Of a stretch of 8,527 bases of DNA, positions 1 through 5,494 are shown one piece after another. The position numbers and the translations under genes are program-made. The stretch spans positions 10,526-19,052 of the forward strand of contig MGRY01000221.1 in NCBI GenBank assembly GCA_001799045.1, given 5' to 3'. The notes under the pieces are model-generated. The model worked only from the letters and a program-made list of their open reading frames with translations. It was not told where the DNA came from and did not search any database. The stretch comes from Deltaproteobacteria bacterium RIFCSPLOWO2_02_56_12 (GTDB lineage Bacteria; Desulfobacterota; Binatia; UBA9968). Numbering within the stretch: the stretch's first letter is position 1; every line of letters starts with the position of its first letter.

Positions 1-33
1 GCCAAAGTGATCGCGCCCTCCGAATCAGGGACG

Positions 34-1020
34 CTATTGAAGCAGTCGCCTCGCCTCTTCGAGATAGCTTGCGTCGACGTACTTGTCGTGGCGCGGCAGG
101 GGAAGTTTTAAGGTGCCGTCTTCGACCAGAAAGTGCATGACCTTGTCCATCCCTTTCTGATTCACATCTCCTTCTTTGGGGATGATCTGGCTTTCGGTGA
201 AATAGCGCCAACTGCCCTCCGAGTGCTTGTCGCTAAATTTCAGTTTTTTCGCTATGACTCTGACGGTATCTTCCTTCTGGTTATAGATCCAGCGGTCAGC
301 CTTAAGCACGGCCCTCATGAATCGCACGAGCACTGCTCTTTTTTCATTGGCCCAAGCGCCCCTGACGTTGAGTACGGTTTGGGTGAAGTCAGGCGAGTAC
401 TTTACGGTGGATCCGAGGTTACTGAAGCCAGCTTCCTCCGCGGCAAAGGTATAAGGCGGGTTGAGGATGCCGGCGGCGAGGTTGCCGGTCTGAAGGGCCA
501 CCCACCTCTCGAAGCCTCCTCCTATCGCGAGCATGCCGTAGTCCCTGGGATATTCGAGGCCGTTGGCCTTGAGCATCTCCTTTAAAAGGACCGTATCGCT
601 GGTGACAAGCCCGGTGACGCCGATAGTGGCTCCCTTCAGCTCTTTTATGGACTTGTACTTGGGAAGGGATATCAGATCATAAGTGGGTCCGTTGACCAGA
701 CCGCCGACGATCTTCAACGCGGCCCCCTTTTCTATGGCTCTTATGGTAGTCATCGCCGATGACGCGGAGATGTGGACGGACCCCCCGACGAGAGCGGGAA
801 TAGCCCTGGTGCTGGCCCCAAGAAGGACAAGTTCAGCGAAAAGATTCTCTTGTGTGAAGAAGCCCTTTTCCTGCGCCACGTACAGCGGCAGATTGTTGAG
901 GCTGAGGGTAATGGTGGCTACAGTGACTTTCTCCTTTTCCTGGGCTAGGACTGTATTGGATGTGCCGGCGGCTGCCAAAGGAAGGAGCAGAATAGATAGA
1001 AACAAAAATAGTCGCTTCAT
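34..1020 (-). CDS. ABC transporter substrate-binding protein, NMT1/SsuA-like
   Basis: Probable periplasmic solute-binding component of an ABC importer in the NMT1/SsuA superfamily, whose members bind small organic compounds such as sulfonates, taurine or thiamine precursors; the ligand here cannot be read from sequence. The 328-residue product begins MKRLFLFLSILLLPL, a classic signal peptide with likely cleavage after VLA at residue 26. The mature part opens with VTVATITLSLNNLPLYVAQE and KGFF, the usual first strand and helix, and later has SIKELKGATIGVT, also typical. The ATG at 1020 is preferred over an upstream in-frame ATG at 1083 because it begins the signal peptide and has GGGAG a few bases upstream. 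No permease or ATPase gene is in the window; they could lie beyond position 1 or the protein may be an orphan. Family call sure, substrate unknown. Confidence 0.88.
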   Translation of the reverse strand: MKRLFLFLSILLLPLAAAGTSNTVLAQEKEKVTVATITLSLNNLPLYVAQEKGFFTQENLFAELVLLGASTRAIPALVGGSVHISASSAMTTIRAIEKGAALKIVGGLVNGPTYDLISLPKYKSIKELKGATIGVTGLVTSDTVLLKEMLKANGLEYPRDYGMLAIGGGFERWVALQTGNLAAGILNPPYTFAAEEAGFSNLGSTVKYSPDFTQTVLNVRGAWANEKRAVLVRFMRAVLKADRWIYNQKEDTVRVIAKKLKFSDKHSEGSWRYFTESQIIPKEGDVNQKGMDKVMHFLVEDGTLKLPLPRHDKYVDASYLEEARRLLQ

Positions 1021-1067
1021 ATGGTTCTCCCTCAGATCCTGCCTATGGTTGACCTGACTTTTGGCAG

Positions 1068-1097
1068 AGCCTATCCGATGCAAGGTTGATATGTCAA
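1068..1097 (-). promoter_or_regulatory. Candidate sigma70-type promoter for the solute-binding protein gene
   Basis: Read on the minus strand there is a perfect -35 hexamer TTGACA (1097-1092) and, after 18 bases, a weak -10 TAGGCT (1073-1068). It lies about 50 bases upstream of the ATG at 1020. The weak -10 makes this tentative. Confidence 0.38.
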
Positions 1098-1114
1098 TGC
1101 AGAGTGTGTGTAAT
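1086..1114 (+). promoter_or_regulatory. Candidate sigma70-type promoter for the PP-loop ATPase gene
   Basis: TTGATA (1086-1091), a 17-base spacer and TGTAAT (1109-1114) give five of six matches to each consensus hexamer. Transcription would start near 1121, leaving a leader of about 70 bases before the TTG start at 1189. The -35 directly abuts the -35 of the divergent minus-strand promoter. Confidence 0.55.
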
Positions 1115-1188
1115 AGAAAGCTCGGTCGTTTGTCGCACCTTGGGTAAAAGTTTTACGCCGTTCGGCAGTGAAAAAGGAGGTTTTTAAG

Positions 1189-1881
1189 TTGTATACGGGC
1201 GATCGACCCAAAACGCTCCTATCCTGGAGTAGTGGCAAAGACAGTGCGTGGTCCCTGCACGTTTTAAAAACGGGGCGGGAGGTAGAAGTGGTCGGGCTGC
1301 TGACAACCGTCAACGAAGTCCACTCGCGGGTGGCGATGCACGCGGTGAGAGTCGAGCTTCTGGAGGTGCAGGCCAAGGCAGTCGGGCTTCCGCTCTGGAA
1401 GATTCCTATTCCCAGCCCTTGCAGCAATGCAGAGTATGAGGCCGCGATGCTGGCTGCCATCGAAAGGGCGAAAAGGGAGGGAATCGGTAGAATCGCCTTT
1501 GGCGACCTTTTTTTGGAAGATATCCGCCGCTATCGGGAGGAGCGCCTCAGAGAAACAGGGGTTGCGCCGATTTTCCCAATTTGGGCCATGCCGACAAGAG
1601 AGCTGGCATATGAAATGGTTCAATCGGGTCTGCGCGCCCGTGTTACCTGCGTTGATCCCAAGCAGTTGCCCGAGTCTTTTGCCGGACGGGAGTTCGACGC
1701 GAAGTTCCTCGCCGATCTGCCTCCCAATGTCGATCCCTGCGGTGAAAAAGGCGAGTTTCATACATTCGCCTACGACGGACCGATGTTTAGGCATCCTGTC
1801 CCGGTCCGGTTAGGCGAAATCGTCGAACGCGACGGCTTTGTTTTCGCGGATCTTCTCTTGAAGGGAAAGGGAAATGTATGA
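1189..1881 (+). CDS. Dph6-related PP-loop ATP pyrophosphatase (MJ0570-like)
   Basis: Member of the adenine-nucleotide alpha-hydrolase family related to diphthine-ammonia ligase Dph6. These enzymes adenylate a substrate and release pyrophosphate. Bacteria lack diphthamide, so the bacterial substrate is unknown. The PP-loop is SWSSGKDS near residues 12-19. The family blocks FGDLFLEDIRRYREERL, FDAKFLADLPPNVDPCGEKG and EFHTFAYDGPMF follow in order. Length (230 residues) fits the family. The start is chosen as TTG at 1189 because a perfect AGGAGG lies at 1175-1180, eight bases before it. An in-frame GTG at 1168 would place this ribosome binding site inside the gene and has no better site of its own. 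The gene is convergent with the rarA-tail relic downstream. Confidence 0.88.
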   Translation: MYTGDRPKTLLSWSSGKDSAWSLHVLKTGREVEVVGLLTTVNEVHSRVAMHAVRVELLEVQAKAVGLPLWKIPIPSPCSNAEYEAAMLAAIERAKREGIGRIAFGDLFLEDIRRYREERLRETGVAPIFPIWAMPTRELAYEMVQSGLRARVTCVDPKQLPESFAGREFDAKFLADLPPNVDPCGEKGEFHTFAYDGPMFRHPVPVRLGEIVERDGFVFADLLLKGKGNV

Positions 1882-1889
1882 TTGCAAGA

Positions 1890-1914
1890 AGCGACCCCCA
1901 TCGCTCTTTTTTTT
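1890..1914 (+). terminator. Weak intrinsic terminator after the PP-loop ATPase gene
   Basis: Nine bases after the stop codon, AGCGA (1890-1894) pairs with TCGCT (1901-1905) around a six-base loop and is followed by C and eight T residues (1907-1914). The stem is short, so strength is uncertain. The T tract is the complement of the A-rich lysine codons of the rarA-tail relic on the other strand. Confidence 0.5.
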
Positions 1915-2050
1915 GCTTCCACTCCTTGACTCTTTTCTGGATCCTGTTTTTCTACCCGGAGTGGAAGGGGAATGCTGTTTTTTTCTTCAGATCTTCCGGA
2001 AAATGCTCCTGATTGACGATCTGGCTGGAGAAATTGCGGGCGGGGCGGTG
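1899..2050 (-). pseudogene. Decayed 3' fragment of rarA (fragment 2, full C-terminal tail)
   Basis: Read on the minus strand this stretch encodes a degraded copy of the RarA C-terminus: ARNFSSQIVNQEHFPEDLKK aligns with AHNFPDHIVDQVHLPEELKG of the intact gene at 3278-4618, then HSG, an in-frame stop (1953-1955), and KNRIQKRVKEWKQKKR, which aligns with HEKTIKERMKGWEEKKR. By hand the best part is about 75% identical in bases to the intact rarA. No start or upstream RarA domains are present, so it cannot make an AAA+ protein. It lies between the 87-residue gene and the convergent PP-loop ATPase gene, where an ancestral rarA would have ended. A plus-strand reading frame over the same bases (from 1874) is low-complexity and not thought to be real. 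Confidence 0.75.
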
Positions 2051-2058
2051 CAGCTTAT

Positions 2059-2322
2059 TTACGGGTTGATCCTTGCCCGTTTCACCGTGCGATAAATCTC
2101 ATCCAGGGACTTTCCACGCCAGAAACGTTTGATCTCCTTGACAGAGTCTCCTTCGCCACGCTCAAATGCCACCAGGAAACGGGTGGCCTTAACTATCCCC
2201 ATCTTCTTTACCAGCGTCTTCCAGCCTTCCCGAATCAAGTTAGCGTCCAGTTTAGCAGCGGTTTTGCCCATATTCGCCAATCTTTTTTTAACAAAATCTT
2301 CAACAGAAGCGATGCGGCTCAT
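2059..2322 (-). CDS. Small hypothetical protein, 87 residues, antitoxin-like
   Basis: A basic 87-residue protein of no certain function. Its core, GWKTLVKKMGIVKATRFL then GEGDSVKEIKRFWRGKSLDEI (about residues 33-76), resembles by recall a family of short bacterial proteins with the pattern G-x-LV-x-x-LG-x-x-x-x-x-RF then G-x-GDYT and LDEI, often seen near toxin genes. That likeness is unverified. It starts at ATG 2322 with no clear Shine-Dalgarno, eight bases after an imperfect palindrome (2331-2344). It is flanked on both sides by fragments of the rarA 3' end, and its TAA stop sits within about ten bases of the start of fragment 2 homology. No toxin-like partner is adjacent. It could be a captured cargo gene; expression is uncertain. 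Confidence 0.62.
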   Translation of the reverse strand: MSRIASVEDFVKKRLANMGKTAAKLDANLIREGWKTLVKKMGIVKATRFLVAFERGEGDSVKEIKRFWRGKSLDEIYRTVKRARINP

Positions 2323-2330
2323 TGTGCAAT

Positions 2331-2344
2331 TCAGACGAGTCTGA
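2331..2344. repeat. Inverted repeat upstream of the 87-residue gene
   Basis: TCAGAC-GA-GTCTGA has six-base arms that pair perfectly. It lies between the end of rarA fragment 1 homology and the ATG at 2322, with eight bases separating it from the start codon. It could be an operator for the small gene or a scar at a recombination junction. Confidence 0.5.
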
Positions 2345-2348
2345 CACT

Positions 2349-2432
2349 CTCGCCCACGATGTGGCCGGGAAAGTTATGGGCGTAGCGGTAGCCTTTGCCG
2401 GAGCCGAGTTTTTCCATAAGCGTTATGGCTGC
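2349..2432 (-). pseudogene. Displaced 3' fragment of rarA (fragment 1)
   Basis: Read on the minus strand the frame gives AAITLMEKLGSGKGY then RYAHNFPGHIVGE, which aligns with the RarA segment APTQLMEDLGYGKDY then KYAHNFPDHIVDQ of the intact gene (3278-4618). Identity in bases is about 75% by hand count and many differences are synonymous third-position changes, as expected for a once-functional gene of another lineage. Homology stops after HIVGE; the frame ends at a TGA (2331-2333). On the upstream side homology begins at about the stop codon of the lipoprotein gene (2423-2425). The fragment contains no AAA+ domain. Confidence 0.8.
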
Positions 2433-3253
2433 GCACCGGGCGGAACGACGCGGAGCGCTGCCACTTTTCCCGCCAGGGGTCCCCTGATCGGGAGGGTGAA
2501 TCTTATGCCCTGTTGGTCAAAGTAGAAGCTCTTGGCAAAGCCGTCGGAAACTGTTCGCGAAGGTTTCCCCATTGCTGCAAGGACTTCCTCCTCTGCCGAG
2601 CCGAGGCGGAGACCTTCGCGAGTCGAAAGCTTCACCCAGGAATGCGGATTTGCCGGAGGGCCCCCTTCGACCGATATCCAGAGTATCTCGCCTGTGATGT
2701 CATCTGCGATCAACCACAGGCCGATTGGATCCCAGGTGTAAGTCGTTGTTCCTTCTCGAAACCCTTGACCGTGTGGAAACCCCTTCCCCAGAACACGAAA
2801 GACTTCTTCCACCTCGCTTCCCAGCCTCACCTGACCGATGCGTTCGCCGGGCACGATTAGCCTATCTCCCAAGTGTTTTTCTTCCAGGGACCTTTGGAAA
2901 GCCGGCCTCTGAAAATGTGCCGCGTTAACGCGCTGATATGCGTCTGCAAGAGCCTCGACTTCTTTCGCTTCGATTTCCTCTTTTTGGCTTTTCAGTACGG
3001 CGGCATAATCCTTTAAGGTTTGAGCGGGATCAAACCCCAGAGGCGCGGGATAGGGGTTCTGGAAAGCCAGGCGGAGTTTCTCTGCCCGCGCTTCCGTCTC
3101 CGCCGCTTCGCCATGACGGCCCATCTCTCGAAGCAGTGTCGCATAGTCCTGAAGACTTGCCACCATAGCGCTCCTGAAATCGGAACGGACAATGGCACAT
3201 GAAGCTAGAAAAAGCGCGCCTGCCAAAAGCCAGAGCCCTGTGCGGCGATTCAT
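2423..3253 (-). CDS. Putative lipoprotein with two SmpA-like modules
   Basis: A 276-residue exported protein of unknown function. Residues 1-19 form a lipoprotein signal peptide ending LFLASC, with Cys19 as the predicted lipidated residue, so it should be anchored in a membrane. Residues 35-62 look like a single TPR-type helical hairpin (YATLLREMGRHGEAAETEAR), and another helical stretch follows to about 125. Two similar modules come next: IGQVRLGSEVEEVFRVLGKG (139-158) and GLRLGSAEEEVLAAMGKPSR (214-233), each followed by an aromatic beta segment. This recalls the SmpA/BamE-like repeat, but that is a guess. It starts 24 bases after rarA and is probably cotranscribed with it. AGGGA precedes the ATG. 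Its last codons run into rarA fragment 1, so the C-terminus may be a junction product. Confidence 0.78.
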   Translation of the reverse strand: MNRRTGLWLLAGALFLASCAIVRSDFRSAMVASLQDYATLLREMGRHGEAAETEARAEKLRLAFQNPYPAPLGFDPAQTLKDYAAVLKSQKEEIEAKEVEALADAYQRVNAAHFQRPAFQRSLEEKHLGDRLIVPGERIGQVRLGSEVEEVFRVLGKGFPHGQGFREGTTTYTWDPIGLWLIADDITGEILWISVEGGPPANPHSWVKLSTREGLRLGSAEEEVLAAMGKPSRTVSDGFAKSFYFDQQGIRFTLPIRGPLAGKVAALRVVPPGAQP

Positions 3254-3277
3254 ATTGAAGCTTCCCTGTCTTCTAGA

Positions 3278-4618
3278 TTAGCTTTTCTTCCCTCTCTTTT
3301 TCTCCTCCCAGCCCTTCATTCTCTCCTTGATCGTCTTCTCGTGGCCCGAATCGGAAGGGGAGTAATACCTTCTTCCCTTGAGTTCTTCGGGGAGATGCAC
3401 CTGATCGACGATGTGATCGGGGAAATTGTGGGCGTATTTATAGTCCTTGCCGTAGCCGAGATCCTCCATAAGCTGCGTGGGAGCGTTACGAAGATGTAAC
3501 GGCACCGGCAACGCGCCTCTTTCCTTTACGTCTTTGCCAGCCGCGAGCATGGCCTTGTAAGAAGCGTTGGATTTTGGCGCCGTCGCCAGATAGGTCGTGG
3601 CCTGTGCCAGAGGGATTCTTCCTTCGGGAAGGCCGACGAAATGAACGGCGTCTTTGGCGGCGACCGCGACCTGGAGGGCCTGTGGGTCGGCGTTGCCGAT
3701 ATCCTCGGCGGCAAAGATGACCATGCGGCGCGCGATGAAGAGCGGATCCTCGCCCGCCTCGATCATCCGCATAAGCCAGTAGAGCGCGGCATCCGGATCG
3801 CTTCCTCTCAGACTTTTGATGAAGGCGGAGATGACGTTGTAGTGCTCTTCGCCGGACTTGTCGTAGAGCAGGGCTTTTTTTTGCAGCGCCTCTTGGAGGT
3901 GAGAGAGCTCAATCTGCCTTCTTCCCTTTTCTCTGCGCGCCATGGCCGCCGCGGTCTCCAGGGCATTGAGGGCGATCCGGGCGTCTCCCTGGGACTGTTG
4001 TATCAGAAAGTCGCGTCCTTCAGGCGCAAGATCCATTCCCCATTCTCCCAGGCCTTTTTTATGATCGTGGAGCGCCCGGTCAATGATCTCGCCGATCTCT
4101 TCAGGAGAAAGGGGATAGAGGACCAATACCTGACAGCGCGACAGCAGCGGGGGAATCACTTCGAATGAGGGATTTTCCGTGGTGGCGCCGATGAGAATGA
4201 GGGTGCCGCGCTCCACGTGGGGGAGAAAAGTATCCTGCTGTGCCTTGTTGAAGTGGTGAATTTCATCGACAAAGAGAACGGTAAGTTTTCCCAAGCGTTG
4301 GAGCCGCTCCGCCTCTTCGATGATTTTTTTCAGCTCCTTGACGCCGGAGGAGACAGCCGAGAAGTGGATGCATTGGGCGCCGCCGGAACTGGCGAGGATC
4401 TGCGCCAGAGTGGTTTTACCGCTTCCCGGAGGGCCCCAAAGGATAAGGGAATGAAGCTTGCCGGCATCGGACATCTCCCGGAGCAATTTTCCGGGACCGA
4501 GCAGGTGCTTCTGGCCGACAAACTCTTCCAGCTTTAAAGGCCGCATCCTCTCCGCCAGAGGGGTGGAGGTGCGGTGCTCTTTTTCGGGCAGGGAGTTGAA
4601 TAGCTCCATAGACGACAT
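3278..4618 (-). CDS. rarA: Replication-associated recombination protein A (MgsA/RarA AAA+ ATPase)
   Basis: AAA+ ATPase of the RarA/MgsA/WRNIP1 family, a clamp-loader relative that acts at stalled replication forks with SSB. The 446-residue product is full length. Motifs in order: family N-terminus PLAERMRPLKLEEFVGQKHL (20-39), Walker A GPPGSGKTT (62-70), Walker B LFVDEIHHF (115-123), sensor 1 ATTENPSF (145-152), the LLSRC arginine-finger region (158-162), and sensor 2 GDARIALNALE (211-221). The C-terminal domain contains HFVGLPEGRIPLAQATTYLA and the NAPTQLMEDLGYGKDYKYAH stretch. The tail is lysine-rich. ATG at 4618 is used; a second ATG lies three codons in and no strong ribosome binding site decides between them. 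The lipoprotein gene follows at 24 bases. Two partial copies of its 3' end lie further downstream. Confidence 0.96.
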   Translation of the reverse strand: MSSMELFNSLPEKEHRTSTPLAERMRPLKLEEFVGQKHLLGPGKLLREMSDAGKLHSLILWGPPGSGKTTLAQILASSGGAQCIHFSAVSSGVKELKKIIEEAERLQRLGKLTVLFVDEIHHFNKAQQDTFLPHVERGTLILIGATTENPSFEVIPPLLSRCQVLVLYPLSPEEIGEIIDRALHDHKKGLGEWGMDLAPEGRDFLIQQSQGDARIALNALETAAAMARREKGRRQIELSHLQEALQKKALLYDKSGEEHYNVISAFIKSLRGSDPDAALYWLMRMIEAGEDPLFIARRMVIFAAEDIGNADPQALQVAVAAKDAVHFVGLPEGRIPLAQATTYLATAPKSNASYKAMLAAGKDVKERGALPVPLHLRNAPTQLMEDLGYGKDYKYAHNFPDHIVDQVHLPEELKGRRYYSPSDSGHEKTIKERMKGWEEKKRGKKS

Positions 4619-4711
4619 GCTATCACAATTTGCATCTTCGGGTGTAGGGTAGAACAGATCTCAGAACTCAAAACTTTCCGTTGGAGCGGGCTTTTCTAGA
4701 TAACCAGGTGA

Positions 4712-4720
4712 TGATATAGT
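4712..4720 (+). promoter_or_regulatory. Candidate extended -10 promoter for the bactofilin gene
   Basis: TGATATAGT matches the extended -10 pattern TGnTATAAT at eight of nine positions when n is free. No good -35 is seen upstream, which is normal for this promoter type. Transcription would start about 27 bases before the ATG at 4754. Confidence 0.4.
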
Positions 4721-4753
4721 ACTTTTTTACTGGATTGGGGGGCTATTTAAGAG

Positions 4754-5134
4754 ATGGCGAGACGACAGGTCAGCGAGCATCCCACCTTTCTCCAAGTCTC
4801 TCCCCGGACGGTGCTTTCTCCCGGGACTGCCATCTCCGGCAAGCTCAGCTTCAATCTCCCGGTCAAGATAGACAGCCGCTTTAAAGGGGAAGTTAAGTCG
4901 AGCGAGCTCTTGGTGGTGGGGCCCAACGCCGAGGTCGAGGCAAGGATTTCCGCCCGTCACCTGCAGATCGAGGGGAGCCTGGTCGGCACGGTCCATGTGT
5001 CCGGCTGGGTAGAGATTCTTCCCGGCGGGCGCTTCCGAGGGGAGATCGAAGCGGGAAAGCTCAGGGTCTACCCAGGCGGAGTATTCGAAGGAAGGGGGGA
5101 TGTCGTAAGGGAGGAGGCGGCTTTTCCGGGCTAA
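4754..5134 (+). CDS. Bactofilin family cytoskeletal protein
   Basis: A 126-residue bactofilin (polymer-forming cytoskeletal protein). Such proteins fold as a right-handed beta-helix and polymerise into filaments that organise cell-shape or surface machinery. The core spans roughly residues 24-115 and shows the regular hydrophobic-glycine repeat: SGKLSFNLPVKIDSRFKGEV, LLVVGPNAEVEARI, LQIEGSLVGTVHVSG, VEILPGGRFRGEI, LRVYPGGVFEG. The disordered N-terminal tail before this is typical. No transmembrane segment or peptidase partner gene is nearby. It is transcribed away from rarA and toward rplS; its TAA stop shares four bases with the rplS stop on the other strand. Confidence 0.9.
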   Translation: MARRQVSEHPTFLQVSPRTVLSPGTAISGKLSFNLPVKIDSRFKGEVKSSELLVVGPNAEVEARISARHLQIEGSLVGTVHVSGWVEILPGGRFRGEIEAGKLRVYPGGVFEGRGDVVREEAAFPG

Positions 5135-5475
5135 CGCTCTTCCTCTTTGACTCTGGCCTCTTTTCCAGACAGTTCCCTAAGATAATAGAGCTTGGCCCGT
5201 CGCACCTTGCCCCTGGAGACCACTTCGACCTTTTCGAGGCGCGGGGAATGGAGCGGAAAGATCCGTTCCACGCCGATTCCGTAAGAGATCTTGCGCACGG
5301 TGAAAGTAGCGCGATTTGCTTTTCCCGAGATGCGGATAACGATTCCCTCGAATACCTGAGTCCTTTCCTTTTCGCCCTCGACCACTTTGACGTGAACACG
5401 CACAGTCTCACCTGGTCTGAGAACCGGGGCCTCTTTTTTGGTTTGCTCAGCTTCGATCTGATCTAAAACATCCAT
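5131..5475 (-). CDS. rplS: 50S ribosomal protein L19
   Basis: Ribosomal protein L19 of the large subunit, sited near the 30S-50S interface. The 114-residue product has the family length and blocks: LRPGETVRVHVKVVEGEKER, TQVFEGIVIRISG, and the signature KISYGIGVERIFPLHSPRLE then KVEVVSRGKVRRAKLYYLRE. A good ribosome binding site (GGAGGA) precedes the ATG. It lies 19 bases after the trmD fusion on the same strand, the conserved trmD-rplS order, so the two are likely cotranscribed. Its TAG stop overlaps the stop of the convergent bactofilin gene by four bases and no terminator is seen between them. Confidence 0.97.
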   Translation of the reverse strand: MDVLDQIEAEQTKKEAPVLRPGETVRVHVKVVEGEKERTQVFEGIVIRISGKANRATFTVRKISYGIGVERIFPLHSPRLEKVEVVSRGKVRRAKLYYLRELSGKEARVKEEER

Positions 5476-5494
5476 AGTCTTCCTCCATTAATTT

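Noticed and set aside
3..22. GGAGG and a TTG on the minus strand just after the solute-binding protein stop, possibly starting another gene
   Set aside because: Only a few bases remain before the window edge, so no coding sequence can be assessed.
133..585. Plus-strand frame of 150 residues opposite the solute-binding protein gene
   Set aside because: Shadow of a well-supported gene on the minus strand; no family likeness.
1874..2095. Plus-strand frame of 73 residues overlapping the PP-loop ATPase stop
   Set aside because: Phenylalanine- and leucine-rich translation with no family likeness; the bases are explained by the rarA-tail relic on the other strand and a terminator.
3641..4168. Plus-strand frame of 175 residues opposite rarA
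   Set aside because: Antisense shadow of the conserved AAA+ coding sequence.
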